Assembly (NCBI RefSeq): GCF_900496995.4
Contig: NC_044004.1
Span: 50,932,224 to 50,996,223 of the forward strand
Origin: Aquila chrysaetos chrysaetos
Lineage: Eukaryota > Chordata > Aves > Accipitriformes > Accipitridae
Length of the DNA stretch: 64,000 nt
Direction of reading: 5' to 3'
Shown here: positions 13,869-25,000 of the stretch, piece after piece
Numbering within the stretch: the stretch's first letter is position 1
How the letters are laid out: each line of letters opens with the position of its first letter
Program-made: the position numbers and the translations under genes
Notes under the pieces: generated by a model
The model's database searches: none
The model's input: only the letters and a program-made list of their open reading frames with translations
Told to the model about the DNA's origin: nothing

Positions 13869-13878
13869 GGCGCTGTCC
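13869..13878 (-). promoter_or_regulatory. RE1/NRSE right half-site-like motif
   Basis: GGCGCTGTCC is the exact reverse complement of the canonical right half of the REST-binding element (GGACAGCGCC). It is followed by AGGGCTGA, which resembles the left half with shortened spacing. It lies about 130 bases after the predicted exon 1 donor of REST itself. Confidence 0.45.
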
Positions 13879-13948
13879 AGGGCTGATCTGCGGCCGGCGG
13901 GCGGGCGGGGGCGGCCGGGCCCGGCGGGGCGGGCCGGGCCGCGGGGGG

Positions 13949-13969
13949 ATCAGCACCACGGCTAAGGAG
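13949..13969 (+). promoter_or_regulatory. RE1/NRSE-like element in the REST CpG island
   Basis: The first 13 bases, ATCAGCACCACGG, match the left half and centre of the 21-bp REST-binding consensus except at the first base. The last 8 bases match poorly. It could be bound by REST fingers as a left half-site. Autoregulation of REST through its own promoter region has been reported in mammals; binding here is inference. Confidence 0.45.
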
Positions 13970-14224
13970 CCGCCGCCGCCGCCTAAGCCGCGCCGGCCGC
14001 GGGGGCGCTCGCCGGGCCTCGCCGCCGCCGGAAGGCGATGCCGATGCCGATGCCGCCGCCGCCGCCGGGCGGGCCGGGGCGGGCGCAGCCCCAGGCCGCG
14101 GGCCCGGGCGGAGGCCCGGGGCGCCGCTCGCCCTCCCGCCGCCGGGCACCGGGTGGGCGCGGCGGCCGTGACCTTGCCGGTACTGAGCCGCTTCCCCCAC
14201 CCCGCGCCCCCGCACCGGGGCCGC

Positions 14225-14249
14225 TGCCCTGCCCTGCCCTGCCCTGCCC
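14225..14249. repeat. (TGCCC)5 pentamer array
   Basis: Five perfect TGCCC units, soon followed by a run of 15 G at 14259-14273, in intron 1 of REST. Confidence 0.9.
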
Positions 14250-15126
14250 GCCGCCGGCGGGGGGGGGGGGGGGAGGAGGAAGCCGAGCGCTTGCCTCGCC
14301 TCCCGTCCCCGCGGGCCGGCGGCAGGGGGAGCGGCGGGGCGGCCGTGCCCGGCCAGGCCCTCCGGCGGCGGCGGCGGCGGCGGGCGGGCCGGGGGCGGCG
14401 GCGGGCGGCGCGGGGAGGGCCGCTTTGTGTGGGCAGGCAGAAAATGGCCGCATGCCTGGCAGGGAGGGAGGGGCGGCGGCGGCGGCGGCGGGGGCACGGC
14501 CCGGCCCGGCTCCCCCGGCCGCCTCCCCCGCCTCCCCCGGCGGATGTGCGCCGGGCCGCGGTGGGGCGGCGGCCGGGCCGGGCCGGGCCGCCCCCTTTTG
14601 TTGGCGGCCTTGGGCCCGGCGGGGTCCGTCGGGCAGCCGGCAGCCGGGCGGGGGCCGTCGGCGGGGCCCGGCGGCCTCAGCACCCACCCGCGGGCGCCTG
14701 CGCCGCCCCCGGTACCTGACATGGCGGCCTCGCGGGAGCTGCCGGGGCCCGGCGGCCCCCGTGGGAGCGGGCAGCGCTGCGACCCGGCCCGGGCCCTGCG
14801 GGACCAGGGACGTGGGACCCCGCTGTCAGTGGCCCCGGGCCCGGCCCCCGCACGGCGGGATCCTGCGCCGCACGTAGGGCGGAACCGAGCAGCCCTGTCG
14901 GGAGAGGAACGGGACCCCCGCTCGCCCGCCGAGGCCGAGCGCAGTGTGTGGAAGGGGGGAAGCCCTCGCCCCGGGGTCTGCCTCCCACTGCCCCAGGGCC
15001 TCGGCGAAGGGGTTTAATTTTCTGGCGTTACCCCGAGGGCTGCTTGGACAGCACGAAGCAGAGGAGGCTTCTCCACGATTCGGGTTCTTACAGGTGTTCC
15101 TTGTCTCTTCCAACAGAATCACTGCC

Positions 15127-16027
15127 ATGGCAACTCAAGTTCTGGGACAGTCTGGTGGCAGCAGCCTCTTTCCTGGCGGTGCTAATATTGGTATGGCATT
15201 GTCCAATGACATGTATGACTTACACGACCTTTCTAAAGCTGAGCTGGCAGCTCCTCAGCTTATTATGTTGGCAAATGTGGCCTTGACGGGAGAAGTCAAT
15301 GGCAACTGCTGCGACTACCTGGTTGGAGAAGAGAGGCAAATGGCGGAACTGACAACGGTGGGGGACAGCAACTTCTCAGACAGCGATGGAGAGGGCATGG
15401 AAGATACCCAGGCTGCGGAGAGCGACCGCGAGGCACCTGAAAATGTGGAATTAAGCTCTCTTGAAGTTCCTAGTGTGGAAACCCAAGGTGCAGCTTCTTG
15501 CCCCCCTCCTAAGACTCCCAGTGTGGACAAAGATGTCTCATTGGAAGCACCGGGTACTCCAGAAAGCACAGAGGACAAGTGTAAGAACTTGAAGAGCAAG
15601 CCGTTTCGTTGTAAGCCTTGCCAGTATGAGGCAGAGTCCGAAGAGGAGTTTGTGCATCATATCAGGGTTCACAGTGCTAAGAAATTCTTTGTGGAAGAAA
15701 ATGCAGAAAAGCAAGCCCAGGTGAAGGAGTCTGATTCGTGCACTGCAGAAGAGGTGGATTTCTCTAAGGGCCCAATCCGTTGTGATCGTTGTGGCTATAA
15801 CACTAACAGATATGATCACTATCTGGCTCACTTGAAGCACCACAACAAAGCAGGGGAAAATGAGAGAGTCTACAAGTGTACCATATGCACTTATACTACT
15901 GTCAGTGAATATCACTGGAAGAAACACCTAAGAAATCATTTTCCCAGGAAAGTGTATACCTGCTCACAATGCTCCTATTTTTCAGACAGGAAGAACAATT
16001 ATATTCAACATATTCGAACTCACACAG
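15127..16027 (+). CDS. REST: REST coding exon 2: N-terminal repression region and fingers 1-4
   Basis: The exon begins at 15117 after an AACAG acceptor and carries 10 bases of 5'UTR. It encodes residues 1-300 plus one base, including the N-terminal SIN3-recruiting region and fingers 1-4. The donor is GTAAGT at 16028. Confidence 0.97.
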
Positions 16028-19000
16028 GTAAGTCCTTCGTCTTTTTTGATTTCAGCATGATAAGAGTACTGAGAAACTGTGATGAATGAAGCAAGCCGAG
16101 AGCCTTCTCTTTGCAAAGTTCGTTCCACCCCAGTAAAGCTCTGTGCTCTCTCCTCTTGGTGCTACCAGGTTATAGCCTCATGGAAGCGTGGATTTGGTTT
16201 GAGCTCCAGTCTGCAGTCCTAGAGGACTGAGAAAACCTTTCAACGTCAGGGGCCCAAGAGGAGATGAAGAGCTTCCTGTTCAGTACTTTTCAGCCAGTTT
16301 TTTGAAGAGGGCATGACAAAGTGTGCCTGTGATGATTGCCAGGATCTACAACACGAACGCCTGATGTAGTGTAAAAACAAAACAAGCAGGCTGACAAAAG
16401 GTGCCAAAGTCACATAGGTAGTTTTGAAAATGGTACCTTCAGACTGAGCTGAAACTTGACTAAGCTGTAATTACAGAGAAGCAAGAGCTGATACACACAT
16501 GCAAAAGAGCCCTCCAGCATCTACAAAGTCAGCATAAGAGTTGAGTAGTGTTCCCAGTGAATGAATTCCTCTTAATGTACAGGGGCCTCGTTTTTTTCTA
16601 AGGTCTGCATCCTTGCAGTAGCCAGAAGTAGACACATACTTCTGTCGGCCTATAGGAAGCCCTCGAGGGAGTCTTTGGCCTGATTTCCTGTCTTCTCCTA
16701 ACCTCGGTTTGTAATTGTCTCAAGGAAAAGCGTGAGGCCCCTTTCTACTCTGGTTTATACCAAGTGGAATCAGAGGACCTTCCATGTTGCTGCCATCCTG
16801 TGAGCTGGGGCCGCAGGTGATTTAGGAAATACCTTGCTTTGTATCGGAGAGCCTTGCCAGCCTCTCACTCCCCTCAGGGGAGTCCTGAAGTGTACCCAAA
16901 CTTAAGACTCCTTCCTAGGAGGGGACGGCGTAGCCACCTCACTTCTTTGGGCAGTGAGGGAGAGTTGCTTTGCCTCCTGATCCCTTTTGTGAAAGCAGGA
17001 GGGCAGTTCAGACTTTTCTTGCAGCTTCTCAGAAGCTTTTATTTCCACCTTGTCAAGGCTTTCTGAGGAGAGGGCAGACTTGCTAACCATCCTCTAGTGT
17101 GCTGACCTGACTCGGTTCCCCTTTATTGTAGGCTGTGCTGGCTGAGCAAAACACTGGGGAATTTCTCCTTTGAAGTCATGTTTTGTCACAGCAGTGACAT
17201 GAATGGTTTGGAGGCTTCAGTTCAGTTGTCTGCAGCTGTCTGGAAGGGGAGGGCTGGGCTCAGGCGGCCTCAGGGCTGGGCTTGAGCTCAAGTGTGCAGA
17301 AGTTTGTGTTCGTCAGCATGCTTTAGTATCTGCTTTGACGGGGTTGGGAGGGTCTGCTGGGATTTTTACTACGTTAAGACATATTCTCCTTTTAACAATA
17401 GCCACGTGTTGTTGTTTAGAGGATACCATCAGTTTAAAAATCAGTCTTGTCTAAATATTTTTTTCCTAAACAAGTAAACAAAGATTATTGTGAGCGATGT
17501 TAGGAAAATGGTGTCGTTTATCCTCCAGTTTGTTTTCTTTGTGTGTATTGTGTGAGATAACAGGAAATAGGCCAGGTAAAAAATGTCAAAATAATAGGAG
17601 AAAAAACTAAATAAAACATCCGGGGAACTTATGGCCAAATGTGAGCCTATGCTGTGGTGCCTGTCTGTTTTACATTTGTCTCAACTTTAAATTCATCCTT
17701 GCTTGTGGTTGTACATGACATTAGGTCCCCCCTCTGATCTCTGAAAGCTCTTGTTGAGTTTACAGGAACTAACCATGAAAGCATGTTTGCTGAGGAAGCG
17801 CTCTGTTATCGCTGCATTTGACCAATTTACCAGTGAACTGTACTAAAACTAAAACTAAAAAAAAAAACAAAAAAAAACCCAAGCATGTTAAACTATGTAG
17901 GATATTGTCCAGTTCCTCTTTTCTGCTTTAAAAATAGTGGTCCAGTCAAGGTTTCTGGTTCTTTGATTTGCCATGTCTTTTCATTATTTTAATTAAGCTG
18001 AAATGAGTGGTTATGATTTCAGCATTTTTTAGTCCACCCTGGTAGTTGTTTCTTTGCTAGCTCTTAACTAAAAAGTTAAGATCTTTCAGCCAGTTCTCAC
18101 TTGATAAAAATCTTTCAAATATGTTAGTAGACATGATTTAGGAATGTGCCTCATTTCCAGTAACATTGATTTTGTGGGGGAGAGTGCTGAAGCTAAAGGA
18201 AGAGTATTAGAAGAATGAATAAGCTACCGCGAGCTACATTTATATACCAGGCTAAAACTTTCTGCTGGTATTAATGTGTAATCGATTGCCTTAAAAAAAC
18301 AGAAACAAAAACACAAAGCACAAAAAAAACCCCAAACAAACAACCCCCCAAAAAAACAGAAAAAAACACCTACAGATGTTTTATAGTCCAAAGTATTTGC
18401 AGACTGTTAACATAACAGAATTGAATTTAATAAAAACTGTCTGAAGGAGACTAAAATATTTTTGGAGTATAGTTTTCATTTAAAACTTAAGAAAAATATT
18501 TGTTGGAAAAAAGGTGAGATACATACGTGCTTCATGTTCTTCCTATTTTATGGGTTCAGAATGTTGGAAGAAAGTTGGAATTGTTTGTTTCTTTGGTTTC
18601 CTGATTGCTAATAGGTTAAATAATTTTGGACAGACACTTTTCTTTCTCTCCTATTTTTTGTACTTCACCTGACTTTTTCTGTGTGGGGAAATGCCTCCTT
18701 GCAGATAACTGGATTCTGCTGTGTTTGAGCCATGCAGTCTTCTGAAACACTGACTCTGTACAGACTGTGGTTTCACAGGAGCAAATGCTCTGCTGCTGTT
18801 GCTGGAGAAAGGCAGTCTCCGTTTTCTGCCCGTATCCTGGGACTGGTTGATTCAGCTCACTAAAATGGCAGTAAAATATTCCTTTCCTCTTTCCCAGGTT
18901 GGTTTTCTGCTGGTTAGTGAGCTGAATCGACTTACTAAGGACACACACAAATGCCAAAGCACATGGCCAGGAGCAGGGAAGGAGGCTGCATACTGGTACC

Positions 19001-22000
19001 TTGCATGGTGGGAGAAACACCTATCCTCTGCATGTTTGGGGACCACGGGGAGGCAGGCAGAGGTTATCTGCTTGCCTGCTGCTTGGATCCGTGTTGGAAA
19101 GCAGGTGTCCATGAACCTGCCCTGTACTGGAAGATACCTTGCAGCTTGTGACAGTGCTTGTGTGGTAGGCTGCTGACAAATATGGGGGACCTTGGGCAGA
19201 GGGCTGTTTTAAGAACCCTGCAGAGGGTCATAAGCTTGTCAGCTGGGAAAGCTACATGTGGAAGAGCCTGTCTGCTGCTCAGGACGGGGTGGTTGGAGAT
19301 GTTCAGGGCTGTCCTTTCCTCTGCTGATGGGGCAGAAAGGACCCTTTGTGTCAGGGACAGATCTACCTGGGCTCGTTTGTGCTCATTAGACCTGTTAGAC
19401 CAAGTTTTGACTTGATTTACCCCATCAACTATCCACACTGCTGATCCTGGAACTGTAGTATGTGCGAGACAGTGCAGCATTGTTCTCAATTTTTTCCATT
19501 TTACTTGTTAGAAGCAGTTTCTAGAAAACTTAATTGAAAATCATCTGCAGGGCTATATAATAAGATATCTATTTCAGGCAGTCGCAGTGTTCAGTGCCTA
19601 GCTTTGGGCTGTCTTTTTTTTTTTTTTTTTTTTTTTTTTGGTTATCATAGGGGATCTTTCTTGCTTGCCACTGTGTTGGAAGTTTGATGGAAGCAGTTTT
19701 GTTTCAAGCAGACAGAACTTTTAACGGCATTACAAGAAAAGCTTTATAGAGAGATGACCTTAAACTTGTTCACTGATGTCAGTCTGCCTGTTCATTTGCA
19801 TAGAGTTAAGTGCCTGCTTAAGGTTTTGCTAGGTTGGGGCTTATTCTTTAAGTGTCTGGTGGAGATGTTTTTTTGGTGGCTTGTTTGCATATAATGAGCT
19901 TGTAAAACTACAATAAAAATCCTTTGGGGAATAGCATTTTATAAAACAGCCCTTACAATGTAGTCATGCATTTAGTTCTCAAGTGGCAATAATACTTTTT
20001 AAATTAGTTGTGTTCATCGTACTTTAAACCTAGTACGTTTTGTTGCTGTGCCCTATATAAAATACCTGAAAGAAATCCTTTTCCATATTCTTGACATTGT
20101 AGGTAACTTTAAATATATGGAATTTCAGGTAATGGGAAGAAGACATGACTGAATATTCCAGGACCTTTGGCCACATATTTTCAGATTGTAAGGAGTCATT
20201 TAAAAACAAAACCATTTCTTTATAACAAAAGGACTACCCTCCCTTGTACATGACTTAATCTTACTGTGTGTATTGCACCAATCTCCTACCTTGTTTTAAC
20301 TGGAAAGGGAGGGGGGTGATGGTTGTTAGGGTGAATTTACCTTTAAACTGCTGATCTAATCGAGAACGATAGTCTAAATGTTTGATGGGAGGAAGAAATG
20401 TGGGATTAGTCTGCATTACAAAGACTGTTTCTACTGCTGCTTTGGCAAAGGCCAGCAGTGGACCCTTGCTGCTGCAGATAGAGCTATGCCTCTGAAAGTG
20501 AACACATAGCCTGTATGCAGGGCTTTTGCTGACATCCAGGTCTCAGTGCTTTGGAGAGCACCTTGGTTGTATGCTTCGACTGATGTAGTGAAATGCTGTA
20601 GTGTAATTCCAGCTATGACTTGAATAAATATTACAATCAAGTAACTTACTTTTCCCTTCCCCACTTCACTCCCTTCTTCTGTTGGGGGTATCCACCTGAG
20701 ACTAAAAAGTGTTACAACTTGTAGTGGAGACAAGGCCACCTAGATCGCTCGGCTGTGCTAGCAGTTTGGGGCAAACACCCCAGGTACTTATCTGGACCTG
20801 CCTAACAGATGTTAATTCTAAAACTGTCTGTCTTTATTTGGGGCTTGCCTTCACTTGAAAAGAATTTTCAGGTATCTTTGTATTGATGGTTACACAAGCT
20901 AGCTGTCCCTTGTGGAGACCTAATTTATGACAGGTTAGTTTCCATTAGTTCTCCAGAAACAATGACTCTGCAGGCAGTGGGATTTGAGTCTTCAAAATAA
21001 ACGTTGCTGCTACACTTGAGCTTTTGCTAGCAGCGTAGTTTCACTGAGCAGGGCATCATGTTTTCCATGCTCCAAGCTAATTTCACTCTGCCAATAAAAC
21101 TTCGGAAGTAGAGACCCAATCTCTATCTGTGTTTGTGTTCTGGCAAATCCACGCTGAATGGATGGTTGCTCCCCATCTTAATCCAAATTAAATACGGAGG
21201 TTTCAGGTAAGGTGTTATGTGAAGCAAGAACATACCTGGTTTCTTACAGGGTCTGTATCTTTTGTGCATCTTCTGAGTGCTGGGAGAAAATACTGTAGGG
21301 AAGTCAGCTCTGGTGGCTTAGGGATTCCTGAAGGTGGCTGTTCTCACCACCTTTTGCCTGAGGTTACCATCTGACCCCAGATGGACATGAGGATGTGCCT
21401 CTCTCACATTCCGTCCCTTCACTACCCTCGTTCATAAGGCATGACACGTTGCACTGGTTTAGCATATGCTTCCCACTGTGTCCCTTTGCTGAGAGGTAAT
21501 GTGCCGTCAGATACAACTTGGGGATCTGTGACAGCCTCGTGTGTATGGCTCACCAAGTTTGGGAATCAGCTGTGTTTCAGTAACTAACTTGTTGTTTGTT
21601 TTTGCAGGAGAGCGACCCTATCAATGTGCGATGTGTCCTTATTCCAGCTCTCAGAAGACCCATTTAACCAGGCACATGCGCACCCACTCAGGTTGGTAAG
21701 GGGCGGCAGCAGCATGACTCAGGAAAAGGGGGTGTCACAGTACGGTTGAAGTCAGAAGGGACCTCTGAAGGTCATGTGGTTCAGCCCCCCCTGCTCAAGC
21801 AGGGCCACCTAGAGCAGGCTGCCCAGTTCTGTGTGAGATGTCATATCATCCAGTACTGCCTGAGCTTTAGCTTCTATTTTAACAGGGAAGGTTGTCTTTA
21901 CCTGCTAAGGAAATGCTGAGTGTCATTAATAAAAGTGATAACAGGGGAATATATTTTTTCTTTCCCTTTTACTTTCCAAGGTGTATTCTGAGGTTCATGG

Positions 22001-25000
22001 GGCTGCTCTAGTAGTCCTAGTAATCTAGTAGCAAATACAACATTGTGATGATACAGGAACAGATTCTTGTCTTCCGTCTGCTGCCATAACTCAGTTCAAA
22101 TCAATGAAGCTGGGAAAATTTTGAGCAGCTGAGAGTCTCCTCTGTGGTGTCTGCGATTTCGTCTCATCCAGGGGTTCTGAGGGAACCTTTGGCTTTTGCT
22201 TAGTATTACAGAAAGGTGTAAAATAGCATCTGCTTATGGCAAGGAGACACGGAGGAGAAAAAAGCAAACTCAGAGGGTGGTTACAAGTGACTCGGTCTTG
22301 TGGCACTAAAAGCCAAACTAGCAATTTTCACTAGCCTTTATTTCCCATTACTGGTCATAAGCTGTGGTGTTACAAACATCGGCTCTCGCTGTCTTGCAAA
22401 TCTCTTCTTTTGAATGAATTAATAGCATTTTTGTGAGTTATAACAGCATAGGCACGCTAGACACAAGCACCAGTTGCCCTTTGTGACCCTCGTAGGGTAG
22501 CTCAGGTACAACTCAGCCTGTGCTTTTGGTTTGCTGATATCTCAATTGACCAGACCTAGGTGAATTCCTAATCCTAGCAAACAATACTGAAAGTCTCCTG
22601 AACAGTACTTGTTTCAATTTCAATAGATGAGGCTTTTAATTGAAACCAGAAGGCAGGCAATTTTGACTGTAGTGGAGGGCAGGGGGTTGGACCCATTAAA
22701 AATAGCCAGCTTTAAAATAACATGCCAGTATTTTGGTCTGAGAATTTTGTGAATGAAGTATTCTGCTTCCAGAAACAAAAATCATTTTTGGCTGAACCCC
22801 TGGTCTAAATGCAAATTTGCAAATGATTTAGTCAATACTGAGCCTGGAAACCATTTCATGAACATTTTATTCTCCCCTTGTCTGTGCAAGGAAGTCTCAA
22901 ATCCAAAGGAGATGAGGAGTGGGATCTGCCCTTGGCCCTTGACTCAAAGGTCTGGGAGGGAGGGTGTGAGCTGTGCTGACAGAAGTGGGAGGGCACATGA
23001 GACTCTTGCTATCAGGGGTGTTTTATTAATAGCTCTCATAACTTGTATTGCATGTTGTGCCGCATGGCCCAGGCAGCTGAACCTTTTCTGTGGCAATTTC
23101 TGGACTCCTGCAGTTCACAGGCTGGCCTTTTAAGGCAAATAGGTGCTGGAGCTTTCTTCAAATGTCAGACAGTGAACCACAGTGGTTTAGAGCCTACTTC
23201 ACAGCTGTATTCTTAGCCATCTTGGTACACATCCTTTCCACTTGTGCAACAAAACCCCTGGATTTAGTAGAGGTGATGGACACAAACTCTTCACATACAA
23301 CCTTTGAGTTATCCTGTTGCAGCTACCTCTGAGCGCTCTGTGCAGTTAGAACAGCTCGTTCATGTGCATGTAAGAGAGAGGCTGTTCTTGTCCTCACTCA
23401 GTGTAACATGGAACTATTCCTTGAAGTGTAGGTGATAAATGTCCATACTTGTGACAAGGATAAGCAGTGAAGCACATCAAGCTTAAACTTGTGGAAAATG
23501 TCACCAGGAAGTGGGGGGAAAAAGGAAGGAAGGAAGATAGGCTGAAGATGATAGAGAATCAAAGTAACCCTTCTTTGAATAATGAAGAGATGCTGCAGGC
23601 AGACGTGAAATGATCTAGACTCTTAAACAAGTGTCCCCATCCTTCCTGCCAGGGAGGCAGCACAGTCTTTTATAGAGTTTACGAGGGCATTGCAGATCAG
23701 CCATGTGGCTAACACACAGACACCATAGTCACAGTGGCTTCATCTTCGCTGCAGGTTGCAGGTTTCCCGAGTCGTGCTGCAGAGGAGCAGCATGAGTATG
23801 GGCGGTGTCAGGGCAGCGGGTTGCAGGGGTGGGAGAAGTACTGTTGTACCATGAACAGGAGGGGCTGGAGTGGATTTTCAGCATACTTGAGAAGTGGCAC
23901 ACATTAGTTCTGCAGGTCAGTTTTGAGATGCCGGTTCAGTGCTCAAGAGCATCCCAAATTCCTCAGCTGAATGCACATGCACAGATGTTCTCAATGTATT
24001 TCTGAACTTGAGTTGTTGCACTAGAAGTGTTTTTCCTATTTGCTTTGATGTGTAAATGGAAAGCCACTTCTGCTGCAGGGGCATGCACTAAGCAGAACAT
24101 TTCAGGAACATTTCTGCAAGAGTCCTTGCACAACTGTAAATGCAGATTTCAGTAGTAACATGATGGCTTTGGACTGCATCTGGTTGGCTTGCCAAGAGTA
24201 GCCTGCAGCCAGTACGTCATGTGTTTGAGACACCATAACAGTGAACTGAATTATCAGAGGTAAAGATCATCTGAGCAGTGTGCCCCTTTCACATGCTTTG
24301 TTTTTTGCTAGCTTCTTTTCCCTCGTTTCTTTTTCAATGCAAACACGAAGTATGCTAAATCTGTGTAAAGTTGGACTTTTTTGAAACGTTTGTGTGAAAC
24401 TGCTATTCATCAAATGTTACATTTCCATTTTTCTACAATGCATTCAATGGACCAGTTGGGTATGGATTCCATTTGCTAATATTACTGTAGAGAGATCTCT
24501 GCCGGTATGTATGCATAGCCAGAACCTGTGACGTTACTGCTTGTTTGGTTTTGGATCCCCTTCCTCCCAACCCTCATCCCTTCTCTCTTTTTTGTATTTT
24601 GTTCTTGGTGTCTTGTGAATGTGTTTGTGACTTGTGGATTTCTTATGTTGACTTCACTTAATTTTAAAGGCGCATGGATAATTTTTTTTTCCCTTTTTTA
24701 GTTTCATATTTCTGTATCTATATTAGCGGGAACTGATTGCCCCTCCACCCCCATGCTTAATAATCACCATCATTCCCTTCCACCCTTCCTTCCTTAGGTG
24801 AGAAGCCATTCAAATGTGATCAGTGCAGCTATGTGGCCTCAAACCAGCATGAAGTAACTCGTCACGCAAGGCAGGTTCACAATGGGCCGAAGCCTCTGAC
24901 TTGCCCACACTGTGACTACAAAACAGCTGACCGCAGCAATTTCAAAAAGCACGTTGAGCTCCACGTCAATCCGCGCCAGTTTCTCTGTCCTGTTTGTGAT

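Larger units (their letters stand above)
13000..15020 (+). promoter_or_regulatory. REST: CpG-island promoter of REST
   Basis: About 2 kb of extreme GC and CpG density ends just before the first REST coding exon. It contains tandem GC boxes (13554-13587), GGGCC and TGCCC pentamer arrays, G runs and CGG repeats. No TATA box is seen, as expected for a broadly expressed CpG-island gene. Mammalian REST has several alternative non-coding first exons, so more than one start is likely. A YY1-like ATGGCGGC lies at 14721 and a similar AAAATGGCCGC at about 14441, both possible secondary start regions. Start sites cannot be fixed from sequence. Confidence 0.85.
16028..21607 (+). other. REST: REST intron 2
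   Basis: A 5.6-kb phase-1 intron bounded by GTAAGT and TTTGCAG. It holds an A/C-rich low-complexity stretch at about 18294-18366 and a 26-base T run at 19614-19639. Short open frames, such as those near 19.0-19.5 kb on both strands, look like chance; no exon is recognised. Confidence 0.85.

Noticed and set aside
13256-14722. 488-codon minus-strand open frame and long plus-strand frames in the REST CpG island
   Set aside because: Composition is nearly all Pro, Ala, Gly and Arg, set by extreme GC content and lack of AT-rich stops. All frames are open at once, and the region fits a promoter.
14944-15126. In-frame extension of REST upstream of its ATG
   Set aside because: The frame is open, but a good acceptor ends at 15116, the 15127 ATG has a strong context, and REST proteins begin MATQV-like at this point. 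The extension would need a retained intron.
21692-24797. Search for the mammalian-type neuronal cryptic exon in REST intron 3
   Set aside because: AG/GT pairs such as those near 23.77 kb can be drawn, but none stands out from chance without RNA evidence.
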